NCBI GenBank assembly: GCA_964645765.1
Contig: CAZYBE010000003.1
Coordinates: forward strand, 53,377-117,376
DNA: 64,000 bases
Reading direction: 5' to 3'
Source of the DNA: CAZGMN01 sp964645765
Lineage (GTDB): Bacteria > Acidobacteriota > Aminicenantia > Aminicenantales > Aminicenantaceae
The translations under genes were made by a program, and so were the position numbers. Within the stretch, counting starts at the first letter, position 1; the number at the start of each line of letters is the position of its first letter. The notes under the pieces are model-generated. The model searched no databases. It was given only the letters and a program-made list of their open reading frames with translations, and had not been told where the DNA came from. This document shows positions 43,855-53,026 of the stretch, in pieces.

Positions 43855-44115
43855 TTAATCCTCGGTAACCTTAAAAATCAGGTCATGCTCTCTGACCGGC
43901 CCCTCAACTCTAATTCCTACCGGTTGACCCGGCTTGGCTACCTCCACAGGGGCATGCTCCACCTGCATGGATTCAACCTTTTGAAATAAATCTGTTGTGT
44001 GTCCTTTGATATGAATTGTGTCTCCAACCTTGAGCACTCCTTTGGAGAGCTCAAGAACTCCCACGTTTATCTTAGAGAAATAGTGAGTTATTTTTCCGAT
44101 TTCTTCCTCCATCAT
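43855..44115 (-). CDS. Small EF-Tu domain-2-like protein
   Basis: 86 aa. It matches the beta-barrel of EF-Tu/EF-G domain 2 (IGKITHYFSKINVGVLEL, LKVGDTIHIKGHTTDLFQKVESMQVEH, GQPVGIRV) without a GTPase domain. Such stand-alone 'elongation factor-like' proteins are known, with no assigned role. Two adjacent ATGs follow AAGGAGG; the second (44112) has better spacing. It lies between the SDR gene and the mutase genes. Confidence 0.8.
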   Translation of the reverse strand: MMEEEIGKITHYFSKINVGVLELSKGVLKVGDTIHIKGHTTDLFQKVESMQVEHAPVEVAKPGQPVGIRVEGPVREHDLIFKVTED

Positions 44116-44176
44116 GACCTCCTTCCTTGAATCTACGCTAAAAAGCTATCAAAATTAGCTCACTTGCGCAAGATAT

Positions 44177-44935
44177 TTATGAACAGAGCACGGAGCCGCC
44201 GTTGACATTCAAAACCTCGCCGGTGATGTGGCGGGCAAGGTCAGAGGCTAAAAATAAAATCGGCCCGGCAATATCCTCTGCCAGAGCGATTCTTTTGAGC
44301 GGGATGGAATCTTGAACCTTGTTTCGAAAATCTGAATCGCTGAAGACTTCAGAGCACATGTCTGTATCGACCCATCCCGGAGCGACACAGTTGACATGGA
44401 TATTATACGGCGAGAGTTCTACAGCAAGGGATTTGGTCAAGGAAACAATAGCCCCTTTGCTGGCTGCATAATGGGAGTGATAAGCTTCGCCCCTTATAGC
44501 AGCCGTCGAGGCAACATTTATGATCCAGCCTTTTTTTTCTTTTTTCATAAAAGGAATGACTGCGTTCAAGGTGTAGTAAACGCCATCCAGGTTGATTCTC
44601 ATCGTCTCTGCCCATATTTCTTCGCTCATATTGCCCATCTCTCCATAAGTCCAGATTCCAGCATTGTTGACCAAGACATCTATTCTGCCCCATTTGGCCA
44701 TGATTCCCTTGACCATGGAATCGACTTCTTCCTTTTTCGAAATATCGGCTTTGAAGACCAAGCATTCCCTTCCCAACCTGGCAATCTCGTCCTTAACTCT
44801 CTCTGCGGATTCTCGATGCTTTACAAAATTAATAACAACATCGCTTCCAGCTCTGGAGAAAAGAATCGAAGCTGCCCGGCCGATTCCCCTCGAACCACCT
44901 GTGATCAAAGTTTTTTTCCCTTCCAAATGAATCAT
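44177..44935 (-). CDS. SDR-family oxidoreductase (FabG-like)
   Basis: 252 aa classical SDR. TGGSRGIGRA (NADP-binding), NNAG, catalytic Ser in NVASTAAIRG, and YAASK with the catalytic Tyr and Lys. The C-terminal DIAGPILFLASDLARHITGEVLNVNGG is typical of FabG-like 3-oxoacyl reductases. GGAGGAGG precedes the ATG. Substrate is unknown; 3-hydroxyacyl-CoA or a polyol is possible. Confidence 0.88.
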   Translation of the reverse strand: MIHLEGKKTLITGGSRGIGRAASILFSRAGSDVVINFVKHRESAERVKDEIARLGRECLVFKADISKKEEVDSMVKGIMAKWGRIDVLVNNAGIWTYGEMGNMSEEIWAETMRINLDGVYYTLNAVIPFMKKEKKGWIINVASTAAIRGEAYHSHYAASKGAIVSLTKSLAVELSPYNIHVNCVAPGWVDTDMCSEVFSDSDFRNKVQDSIPLKRIALAEDIAGPILFLASDLARHITGEVLNVNGGSVLCS

Positions 44936-45074
44936 GCCTCCTCCAATTAAAACATGAATTCAAAATATGGATTCATCCTTAAAATTTTCATGGTCTTTAA
45001 TCTAGCAGGTAAAACTTTTTAAATTAAAGCTGTTTTAGCACAGCTCCTTGAACCCTTTCCGGCAAGGTCAATCA

Positions 45075-47612
45075 TCAATATTCAAGTGACAGGCTTTTCA
45101 TCTCATTAAACTGGAGGTATCTGTAAATCTTATCTTGATGAGGGATAATCTTTTCTTTGAAGATTGCAAAATATTCTTTAGGACTGGGGAGATAACTCGA
45201 AAGAGCAGAAATGGCTGCCAGTTCTGCCGAGCCGAGGTAGACACGAGCTTTGTCTCCCATTCGGTTATCGAAGTTACGGGTGGATGTCGAGATGATTGTC
45301 GCTCCAGGCTGAACCCTGGCTTGATTTCCCATGCAAAGGGAGCATCCTGGAATTTCTGTCCTTGCTCCAACGCTGGCATAGATAGCATAATAACCCTCTC
45401 TCATCAACTGGGCTCTATCCATCTTGGTCGGCGGCGTCAACCAGATGCGAGTATTCAGATAGCCTGCGCCTTCAAAAATTCTTCCTGCTGCTCTGAAATG
45501 GCCGATATTTGTCATGCAGGAACCGATGAAGATTTCATCTATCCTGTCACCAGAAACCTCAGAAAGCAGCCTGACATCATCCGGGTCATTGGGACAGGCG
45601 ACGATTGGCTCTTTGATGGTCGAAAGGTCTATTTCCAGGACTGCAGCATACTCGGCGTTTTTGTCTGCGCGGAGAAGAACAGGATTCTCAAGCCATTTCT
45701 TGCAGGCCTCGACCCTTCTCCGTAAAGCATCGGCGTCTTGGTAGCCACCCTCTATCATCTTTTCCATCAGAGTCACATTGCTCCTGAGATAACGGGCCAC
45801 GCTCTCTTCGCTGAGGGCGATCGTTCCGGCTGCTGCTGACCGTTCGGCAGTAGCATTGGTAAGCTCGAAAGCCTGCTCAACCGTTAAATTGGGGAGTCCC
45901 TCCATCTCAAGGATTCTGCCGTTGAAGATGTTCTTCTTGCCTTCTTTGGCGACAGTCAAACGCCCCTCTTTTATGGCGAAATAGGGAATAGCGTTCACCA
46001 CGTCCCTGAGAGTTATCCCAGGATTCAGCTCACCCCGGAATCTCACCAAGACTGACTCCGGCATGTCCAAGGGCATGAAACCCAGGGCTCCAGCAAAAGC
46101 CACAAGTCCCGAGCCTGCAGGAAAGCTTAGACCCATGGGGAAACGAGTATGAGAGTCACCAGCCGTTCCCATCGTGTCAGGAACGAGGAAGCGGTTTATC
46201 CAGGAATGGATGACTCCATCACCAGGCCTCAGCGAAACTCCTTTTCGCTCGATGATAAATTGGGCCAGAGTTTTATGCGTCCTGACATCAGCCACTTTCG
46301 GATAGGCAGCTGTATGGCAGAAAGACTGCATGAAGAAATCTGACTGGAATTCCATGCAGGCAAGCTCCTTCAGCTCGTCGGCTGTCATCGGGCCGGTTGT
46401 ATCCTGGGAGCCAACCGTTGTCATCTTAGGCACACAGGCTGATCCAGGGAGAACGCCTTCTCTGCCGCAAGCTTTGCCGACAATCCTCTGGGCCAGAGTA
46501 TAGCCCTGGCCTCTTTTCGGCGAAAGACTTTTTAGGGTTGTGAAGAAATCGGCCTCTGGCATCTTGAGCACTTTGCGTGCCCTTGCTGTCAAGGCGCGCC
46601 CGATGATCAATGACAGACGCCCTCCGGCCCGGTATTCATCCTTAATTGTTGCTGGTTGAAACTCGAAGGAGGCAAGCTTCTTCCCTGAATCATCGAGAAT
46701 AACACCCCGCTTGGTGTCGATGATGATCGTATCGCCAGTTTTTATCTTGGTCACATCACAGATGATCGGCAGCCCTCCTGAGTCCTCCACCGTGTTGAAG
46801 AAGATTGGTGCAATCAAGCCGCCAAGGACAACTCCTCCCCTGTGTTTGTTAGGAACAGAGGAAATATCCTCACCGATGTGCCACAGCATGGAATTTGTGG
46901 CAGATTTTCTGGATGAACCTGTGCCGACAACGTCCGCAACAAAGGCAACCCTCTTCCCTTCTTCACGGAATTTCTTGATGACTTCGATTCCATCAGCAAA
47001 TCTTGTCTCTCCCATGGAAAGGGCATGGAAGGGAATATCAGGCCTGGTCCAAGCATGCTTGGCTGGGCTAAGGTCGTCGGTGTTGACCTCGCCCTCGACC
47101 TTGTAAATTTTTAGCTGAATCTTTTCTGGGAGCTCGGGCCGGGAGAGAAACCACTCGCCGTTGGCCCAGGAAATCAGAACCTCTTTGGCACATGGGTTTG
47201 TCTTCGACATTTCAACAACTTTCTCAAAGGCGCCGTAAACAAGGATCGTCTGCTTCAAGGCCTTGGCCGACTCTTCGGCAAGTTCTTTATCCTCCAAAAA
47301 AGAAACCAAAGGCTCAACGTTATAACCTCCGAGCATCGTTCCTAGCATAACGACTGCTTCTTTCCTTGAGATTAGAGGCGAAGTGTCTTCTCCTCGGGCA
47401 ACTCTCGTCAACCATTCGGCTTTAACCTTTGCCGCTGGGTCGACTCCTGGCGAAACCCTGTTCATTAAAAGGCTCAAAAGGAGCTCTTCTTGACCTTTTG
47501 GCGGTTTTTCAAGAAGCTCGCAGACCTCTGCCGTCTGTTCTGGATTGAGCGGTAAGGGTGGAATTCCCAGCAGCTTACGTTCAGACTCATGTTTAAAATA
47601 GGATTCTAACAT
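45075..47612 (-). CDS. acnB: Aconitate hydratase B
   Basis: About 845 aa, AcnB type: HEAT-like domain first (ESYFKHESERKLLGIPPLPL), then the swivel domain (TDDLSPAKHAWTRPDIPFHA), then the 4Fe-4S catalytic domain. Cluster ligands lie in FIGSCMTNIGH and the CSLCMGN pair. It isomerises citrate to isocitrate. The ATG at 47612 aligns with other AcnB N-termini; 47633 is a longer alternative. It is transcribed divergently from the isocitrate dehydrogenase gene. Confidence 0.95.
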   Translation of the reverse strand: MLESYFKHESERKLLGIPPLPLNPEQTAEVCELLEKPPKGQEELLLSLLMNRVSPGVDPAAKVKAEWLTRVARGEDTSPLISRKEAVVMLGTMLGGYNVEPLVSFLEDKELAEESAKALKQTILVYGAFEKVVEMSKTNPCAKEVLISWANGEWFLSRPELPEKIQLKIYKVEGEVNTDDLSPAKHAWTRPDIPFHALSMGETRFADGIEVIKKFREEGKRVAFVADVVGTGSSRKSATNSMLWHIGEDISSVPNKHRGGVVLGGLIAPIFFNTVEDSGGLPIICDVTKIKTGDTIIIDTKRGVILDDSGKKLASFEFQPATIKDEYRAGGRLSLIIGRALTARARKVLKMPEADFFTTLKSLSPKRGQGYTLAQRIVGKACGREGVLPGSACVPKMTTVGSQDTTGPMTADELKELACMEFQSDFFMQSFCHTAAYPKVADVRTHKTLAQFIIERKGVSLRPGDGVIHSWINRFLVPDTMGTAGDSHTRFPMGLSFPAGSGLVAFAGALGFMPLDMPESVLVRFRGELNPGITLRDVVNAIPYFAIKEGRLTVAKEGKKNIFNGRILEMEGLPNLTVEQAFELTNATAERSAAAGTIALSEESVARYLRSNVTLMEKMIEGGYQDADALRRRVEACKKWLENPVLLRADKNAEYAAVLEIDLSTIKEPIVACPNDPDDVRLLSEVSGDRIDEIFIGSCMTNIGHFRAAGRIFEGAGYLNTRIWLTPPTKMDRAQLMREGYYAIYASVGARTEIPGCSLCMGNQARVQPGATIISTSTRNFDNRMGDKARVYLGSAELAAISALSSYLPSPKEYFAIFKEKIIPHQDKIYRYLQFNEMKSLSLEY

Positions 47613-47675
47613 CTCATTGACTCCGTCTTTCATTGAGAGGATAAAGGTTTTGTTTCACTGCGAGGACAGGTTGAT

Positions 47676-47704
47676 AATATATAATATTAAAAGAAAAAGT
47701 TCAA
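47676..47704 (-). promoter_or_regulatory. Probable acnB promoter
   Basis: On the minus strand TTGAAC (47704-47699), a 17-bp spacer and TATATT (47681-47676), within the acnB/icd divergent gap. Confidence 0.5.
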
Positions 47705-47737
47705 ACAATGTCTTGAAAAAATATTTTATGGGCTGTG

Positions 47738-47766
47738 TTGATTTTCATCTAAAAAAATTATAATAT
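47738..47766 (+). promoter_or_regulatory. Probable promoter of the icd-mdh-fumarase-sucCD run
   Basis: TTGATT (47738-47743), a 17-bp spacer and TAATAT (47761-47766), about 50 bp before the ATG. AT-rich background lowers confidence. Confidence 0.5.
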
Positions 47767-47816
47767 TCTTTGTTCATTTTGAGTCAAACATTATTATATT
47801 TTAGGGAGGACTAATT

Positions 47817-49016
47817 ATGGATCTTTCCGCAATCGAAAAAGCAAAAGAGCATCTTGCCAAGATCCTTGAAGAGCAGCTCAAGCGCGTCGAGGAGATGAAA
47901 AAGGGCGCTGATTGGGTTGACTATTCAAAGCTCAAGCCGATTATCATCGGCATCATCGGCGGAGACGGTATCGGGCCTTATATCGCCAAGGACACTCGGC
48001 GAGTCGTTGAGTTCATCCTCACCGACGAGGTTAAAAAAGGAAAAATTGAACTCAGGAACATAGAAGGCTTGACCATAGAAAATCGGGCGGCATGCAACAA
48101 ATCTATCCCGGATGATGTCCTGGAAGAGATTAAGAAGTGCCATGTCGTCCTCAAAGGTCCGACAACAACTCCCAGAAAAGGAGACCCCTGGCCAAACATC
48201 GAGAGCTGCAATGTGGCCATGCGGCGTTATCTGGACCTCTTTGCCAATGTCAGGCCGGTGAAAATTCCTAAGGAAGGAATCGACTGGATCTTTTTCCGAG
48301 AAAACACCGAAGGAGCCTATGTTCTTGGAAGCCAAGGAGTCAATGTTACAAATGATTTGGCCATAGATTTTGCTGTAACCACAAGCCAAGGCGCGGAGCG
48401 GATTATCCGGCTGGCATTCGAGCATGCCAGGAAAAACAAAATCCGCAGAGTCACTCTGGTGACGAAAGCAAACGTCATCAAGACCACCGACGGCAAATTC
48501 CTGGAGATAGGCTATCGCATCGCCAAAGAATATCCGGAGATTACCTGCGACGACTGGTACATTGACATCATGACCGCCAAGCTTGTCGACCCCAAGCGAC
48601 GGACTGAGTTCAGGGTCTTTGCCCTTCCCAACCTCTACGGCGATATCCTCACTGATGAGGCGGCAGAATTTCAAGGAGGAGTGGGGACAGCAGGAAGCGC
48701 GAACATCGGAAAACGCTACGCCATGTTCGAGGCCATCCATGGCTCTGGGCCCCGCATGGTCAAGGAGGGCAGGGCCATCTATGCTGACCCAGCGAGCATG
48801 ATCAGGGCAGCAGCCATGTTGCTCAACCATATTGGCTTTAACGAAAGAGGAAAGAGCCTGGAAATGGCTCTGGATATCTGCGGCCAATACGAGAAAAAGC
48901 TGGTCGTCACCGGCAGGGACAGCGGAGCAACTGGCGAAGCCTTTACCGATTACATCATGGAGACTCTTAAAGACCCGAAGGCCGGAGAAAAGTGGGAAAA
49001 ATACACAAAGGCTTGA
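47817..49016 (+). CDS. icd: Isocitrate dehydrogenase (isocitrate/isopropylmalate dehydrogenase family)
   Basis: 399 aa beta-decarboxylating dehydrogenase. Nucleotide loop IGGDGIGPYIAKDTRR, substrate loop RYLDLFANVRPVK, FFRENTEGAYVLG, and the metal site LPNLYGDILTDEAAEFQGGVG. The N-terminal 40 residues form a charged helix not present in shorter homologues. Isocitrate rather than isopropylmalate is inferred from its place between acnB and mdh. GGGAGG precedes the ATG. Confidence 0.85.
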   Translation: MDLSAIEKAKEHLAKILEEQLKRVEEMKKGADWVDYSKLKPIIIGIIGGDGIGPYIAKDTRRVVEFILTDEVKKGKIELRNIEGLTIENRAACNKSIPDDVLEEIKKCHVVLKGPTTTPRKGDPWPNIESCNVAMRRYLDLFANVRPVKIPKEGIDWIFFRENTEGAYVLGSQGVNVTNDLAIDFAVTTSQGAERIIRLAFEHARKNKIRRVTLVTKANVIKTTDGKFLEIGYRIAKEYPEITCDDWYIDIMTAKLVDPKRRTEFRVFALPNLYGDILTDEAAEFQGGVGTAGSANIGKRYAMFEAIHGSGPRMVKEGRAIYADPASMIRAAAMLLNHIGFNERGKSLEMALDICGQYEKKLVVTGRDSGATGEAFTDYIMETLKDPKAGEKWEKYTKA

Positions 49017-49174
49017 TTGAGCAATCAAGTTGTCAGCTCATTTGACAGAGGATTGACAATGGACATAAGCTGCGAAGAGAGAGGACGAATCAAGGAAATT
49101 TGCAGGTTAAGAGGAGAGGCAAAAATTTAATATATCTTATATCATCAACTCAAAAATCATAAGGAGGTTAAATT

Positions 49175-50101
49175 ATGAGTAAAAAAATATCAGTGATTGG
49201 AGCCGGCCATGTTGGAGAAGTTACCGCCTTTGCTATCGCCGAAAAAGAATTGGGAGATGTTGTGCTGCTGGATGTCGTCGAAGACATGCCTATCGGAAAG
49301 GGCCTGGACATCCGCCAGGGCGGTCCTGTAGGAAAATATGACACCAAGATTGTCGGCACAAACTCCTACAAAGACACCGCCAACTCTGACATTGTGGTCA
49401 TCACTGCCGGCATTCCACGAAAGCCTGGAATGAGCCGGGATGAGCTGGTCGGAACCAATTTCGGCATCGTAAAATCCGTAACTGAGCAAGTCGTCAAGCA
49501 CTCCCCCAAAGCCATACTTCTTGTCGTCTCCAACCCTCTTGATGCCATGGTTTACACAGCCTACAAGGTCAGCAAATTCCCCAAGAACAGAGTCTTCGGC
49601 ATGGCTGGAATTCTGGATACGACCCGGTTCAGGACATTTATCGCCATGGAGCTCAAAACCTCTGTGGAAAGCATCCAGGCTTTGGTTCTGGGAGGACATG
49701 GAGACACCATGGTGCCGATTGCCAGATACACAACCATCTCCGGCATCCCCCTCTCCCACTTCTTGCCAAAGGAAAGGATCGATGCCATCGTTCAGAGGAC
49801 AAGGGACGGAGGCGGCGAAATCGTCAAATACCTGAAGACAGGAAGCGCCTACTACGCTCCTTCTCTGGCTGTGACTGAAATGGTCGAATCCATTGTCAAA
49901 GACAAGAAAAAGATTCTTCCCTGCGCAGCTTACCTCGAGGGTGAATACGGTATTAAAGGCCTTTATTTCGGTGTTCCTGTTAAACTGGGTGTTGGCGGAG
50001 TTGAGGAAATTATCGAGATCGATTTGACCAAAGAAGAAAAGGAAATGATCAAGAAGTCAGAGGCTGCGGTTCGGGTTGTCGTTGACTTGCTGAAATTCTA
50101 A
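49175..50101 (+). CDS. mdh: Malate dehydrogenase
   Basis: 308 aa, LDH-like MDH. NAD-binding GAGHVGEVTA, substrate-specificity loop AGIPRKPGMSRDEL with Arg (MDH) where LDH has Gln, and the catalytic GGHGDTMVP. Oxidises malate to oxaloacetate. AAGGAGG precedes the ATG, 158 nt after icd. The fumarase beta gene follows after 4 nt. Confidence 0.95.
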   Translation: MSKKISVIGAGHVGEVTAFAIAEKELGDVVLLDVVEDMPIGKGLDIRQGGPVGKYDTKIVGTNSYKDTANSDIVVITAGIPRKPGMSRDELVGTNFGIVKSVTEQVVKHSPKAILLVVSNPLDAMVYTAYKVSKFPKNRVFGMAGILDTTRFRTFIAMELKTSVESIQALVLGGHGDTMVPIARYTTISGIPLSHFLPKERIDAIVQRTRDGGGEIVKYLKTGSAYYAPSLAVTEMVESIVKDKKKILPCAAYLEGEYGIKGLYFGVPVKLGVGGVEEIIEIDLTKEEKEMIKKSEAAVRVVVDLLKF

Positions 50102-50105
50102 AAAG

Positions 50106-50660
50106 ATGGCCGAGCACAGAATCACAACACCAGTTTCTGATGAAGTCATCGCCAAACTTCGAGCCGGCGATAGAGTCTATATCACGGGATACCTTTTGAC
50201 AGGCAGGGATTCGGCCCACAAAAAGCTCGCTGACCTTGTCAAAGAAGGTAAAGCACTTCCCATCGAGCTCAAGGGACAATTCATCTATTACGTCGGCCCC
50301 ACCCCTTCGCGGCCTGGAAAGCCCATCGGCTCTGCAGGACCAACCACAAGCTACAGGATGGATTCCTACACGCCCTTGCTCCATTCCCTCGGTCTCAAAG
50401 GAACGATCGGAAAAGGCTCGAGGAGCGAAGAGGTCAAAGAGTCGTTGAAGAAATACAAGGCTGTCTATCTCGCTGCAGTCGGAGGAGCCGGGGCTTTGAT
50501 CTCCAAGAGCATCGAAGGCTCTGAAGTCGTGGCCTATCCGGAATTGGGGCCTGAAGCCATAAGAAGAGTCAAGGTCAAGGACTTTCCCTGTATCGTCATC
50601 AACGATGTCTACGGCGGCGACCTCTACCAAGAAGGGAAAAAGAAGTACCGAAAAGGCTGA
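50106..50660 (+). CDS. Fumarate hydratase class I, beta (C-terminal) subunit
   Basis: 184 aa, equal to the C-terminal domain of iron-sulfur class I fumarase (or L(+)-tartrate dehydratase beta). Motifs include GDRVYITGYLLTGRDSAHKK, FIYYVGPTPSRPGKPIGSAGPTTSYRMD and YPELGPEAIRRVKVKDFP. The alpha subunit, which carries the 4Fe-4S cluster, is not in the window although both are usually adjacent. Fumarase is preferred over tartrate dehydratase because of the mdh and sucCD neighbours. Confidence 0.88.
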   Translation: MAEHRITTPVSDEVIAKLRAGDRVYITGYLLTGRDSAHKKLADLVKEGKALPIELKGQFIYYVGPTPSRPGKPIGSAGPTTSYRMDSYTPLLHSLGLKGTIGKGSRSEEVKESLKKYKAVYLAAVGGAGALISKSIEGSEVVAYPELGPEAIRRVKVKDFPCIVINDVYGGDLYQEGKKKYRKG

Positions 50661-50776
50661 AGCAAAGAGCAGAAGGCTCATCTCCCTCGATTTGGCTTAG
50701 CCCAAGAAAGTTTGGGTGATAATTTCTCTTTTTTCAAAAAATGAAAAAAGGATAATTTCAGCAGAGGATTAATAAA

Positions 50777-51940
50777 ATGAAAATTCACGAGTATCAAGCC
50801 AAAAAAATTCTCGACAGGTTCGGCGTTCAGATTCCCCGGGGAGATGTGACAGACAATCCTTCCAAAGCTCGAGACATAGCCGAAAAGATTGGCCCAAAGG
50901 TTGTGCTCAAAGCTCAAGTCCATGCTGGTGGAAGAGGAAAGGGTGGAGGAATCAGGCTGGCCAACTCTCCTCAGGAAGCGGAAAAGATTGCCCGGGAAAT
51001 GCTCGGCATGACTCTCGTCACCCCTCAAACCGGGCCAGAAGGGAAATTGGTAAGAAGAATTCTGGTTGAAGAAGCTCTTGATATTGCCCGGGAGCTCTAT
51101 CTGGGAATCGTCATCGACCGGGCCTCAGAAGCTGCAGTGGTCATGGCTTCTCCACAAGGAGGAGTTGAGATTGAAAAGGTTGCGGCCGAGACACCTGATC
51201 TCATCTTTAAGGAATACATCAACCCGGCCGCCGGATTTCTTGCCTTCCAGGCGAGAAATTTGGCTTTCAAACTCAGGCTCGAAGGAGAAACCCTTAAGCA
51301 AGGCGTTAAGTTCATCACCAGCCTCTATCGAGCCTTTGAAGCCACAGACGCCTCGCTGGCAGAAATAAACCCGTTGCTCGTCACCAAGCAGGGCAAGGTT
51401 CTTGCCCTTGATGCCAAGATGAACTTCGACGATAACGCCCTCGCCCGTCATCCTGAAATCCAGGAGATGAGGGACCTTAACGAGGAATCTCCCCTGGAAG
51501 TCGAGGCTTCCAAATACAACCTGAATTACATCAAGCTCGATGGAAACGTGGGCTGCATGGTCAACGGGGCTGGCTTGGCCATGGCGACCATGGACATCAT
51601 CATGCACTCCGGCGGAATGCCGGCAAACTTCCTCGATGTCGGCGGCGGTGTATCCGAAGAAGCGGTCAAGAATGCCTTCAAGATTCTTGTCTCGGATAAA
51701 GACGTCAAGGCCGCTCTGATCAATATCTTTGGAGGAATTGTCCGCTGCGACCTGGTGGCCAACGGCATAGTCAAAGCCGCCAAAGAGATCAGGCTCAAAG
51801 TCCCGATGGTTGTCCGACTCGAAGGAACAAACGTCGACCTTGGAAAAAAAATACTCTCGGAGTCTGGACTTTCTTTCCATACGGCAGAAACGATGAAAGA
51901 AGCGGCAGAAAAAGTTGTCCCTCTGGCCAAGAGCCGGTGA
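50777..51940 (+). CDS. sucC: Succinyl-CoA synthetase, beta subunit
   Basis: 387 aa. ATP-grasp domain at the N-terminus (MKIHEYQAKKILDRFGV, KAQVHAGGRGKGGGI), then EINPLLVTKQGKVLALDAKMNFDDNAL and the C-terminal flavodoxin-like part with MVNGAGLAMATMDII and NIFGGIVRCD. With SucD it interconverts succinyl-CoA and succinate, making ATP or GTP. It is 12 nt from sucD. Confidence 0.97.
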   Translation: MKIHEYQAKKILDRFGVQIPRGDVTDNPSKARDIAEKIGPKVVLKAQVHAGGRGKGGGIRLANSPQEAEKIAREMLGMTLVTPQTGPEGKLVRRILVEEALDIARELYLGIVIDRASEAAVVMASPQGGVEIEKVAAETPDLIFKEYINPAAGFLAFQARNLAFKLRLEGETLKQGVKFITSLYRAFEATDASLAEINPLLVTKQGKVLALDAKMNFDDNALARHPEIQEMRDLNEESPLEVEASKYNLNYIKLDGNVGCMVNGAGLAMATMDIIMHSGGMPANFLDVGGGVSEEAVKNAFKILVSDKDVKAALINIFGGIVRCDLVANGIVKAAKEIRLKVPMVVRLEGTNVDLGKKILSESGLSFHTAETMKEAAEKVVPLAKSR

Positions 51941-51952
51941 AAGGAGCGGAAG

Positions 51953-52834
51953 ATGAGTATAATTATTGATGAGAAGACAAGAGTCGTTATTCAGGGAATT
52001 ACAGGAGGAGAAGGAACTTTCCACACCCAGAAGATGCAGGAGTACGGGACAAAAGTCGTGGCCGGGGTCACTCCTGGAAAAGGAGGAACAACCCACCTCG
52101 GAGTCCCGGTTTTCAACACTGTGGCCGATGCCGTAGAAAAAGAAGGCGCCAATGCTTCCGCCATCTTCGTTCCAGCCTTCGCTGCTGCTGACGCCATCAT
52201 GGAAGCAGCCGCTTCAGGAATTCAGTGCATCGTCTGCATCACCGAAGGAATCCCGACTTTTGACATGATCAAGGTTAAATCATTCCTCAAAGGTCGAGAC
52301 CGCTACCTCATCGGGCCGAATACTCCGGGCATCATCTCTCCTGGAAAATGTAAGATCGGCATCATGCCCGGCCACATCCATAAGCCAGGGACAATCGGCA
52401 TCATCTCCCGCTCTGGCACTCTGACCTATGAGGCCGTTGACCAGGTGACAAAGCTTGGATACGGGCAATCGACCGCAATCGGGATAGGCGGCGACCCGAT
52501 TGTCGGCCTTAAATTTGTCGACCTTTTAAAACTCTTCAAGCAAGATAAGGGCACTGAAGCAGTCATTCTTATCGGTGAAATCGGGGGGACTGCAGAAGAG
52601 GAAGCCGCCGAGTATATCGGAAGGGAATTCACAAAGCCGGTGGTGAGCTTCATCGCTGGCCAGACCGCTCCCCCGGGAAGAAGGATGGGCCATGCTGGTG
52701 CCATCATCGCTGGTGGAAAAGGCACGGCCAAGGAAAAGATGGAAGCTTTGGAGAAAGCCGGGGCTTTTGTGGCCAAAAGCCCGGCTGAAATCGGGACAAA
52801 GGTCAAAGAAGAATTGACCAAGCGAAGAAAATGA
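51953..52834 (+). CDS. sucD: Succinyl-CoA synthetase, alpha subunit
   Basis: 293 aa. CoA-binding N-terminal domain (VVIQGITGGEGTFHTQKM), and the phosphohistidine loop GRRMGHAGAII with His at about residue 247. It carries the phosphoryl group between the CoA site and the nucleotide site in SucC. GGAGCGG lies before the ATG. It ends the TCA run; no terminator stem is seen after it. Confidence 0.97.
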   Translation: MSIIIDEKTRVVIQGITGGEGTFHTQKMQEYGTKVVAGVTPGKGGTTHLGVPVFNTVADAVEKEGANASAIFVPAFAAADAIMEAAASGIQCIVCITEGIPTFDMIKVKSFLKGRDRYLIGPNTPGIISPGKCKIGIMPGHIHKPGTIGIISRSGTLTYEAVDQVTKLGYGQSTAIGIGGDPIVGLKFVDLLKLFKQDKGTEAVILIGEIGGTAEEEAAEYIGREFTKPVVSFIAGQTAPPGRRMGHAGAIIAGGKGTAKEKMEALEKAGAFVAKSPAEIGTKVKEELTKRRK

Positions 52835-52952
52835 AATAGGGGGTGTGGAAATAGGGGGACACATTACCTAATTCAAATCAACCCTACAGAAGCAGAATAT
52901 TTTCCGATTTCTAATTCAGAACATGTGCCTATATTTTTTTATTTTCTTAATG

Positions 52953-52981
52953 TTGACATCATAATCTGTAAAAAGGATAAT
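52953..52981 (+). promoter_or_regulatory. Strong sigma70-type promoter of the MBL gene
   Basis: TTGACA (52953-52958), a 17-bp spacer and GATAAT (52976-52981), 45 bp before the ATG; AAAGGAGG is the ribosome-binding site. Confidence 0.75.
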
Positions 52982-53026
52982 TTTTGCCGTGTCGAAAAAA
53001 ATATAAAGCATTAAAGGAGGCATGTT

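Noticed and set aside
47925..49028. Long minus-strand frame (367 codons) opposite the isocitrate dehydrogenase gene
   Set aside because: Antisense shadow of a strongly conserved gene; no motif, cysteine- and serine-rich random composition.
51125..52096. Minus-strand frame of 323 codons opposite sucCD
   Set aside because: Antisense shadow crossing two genuine genes; no family features.
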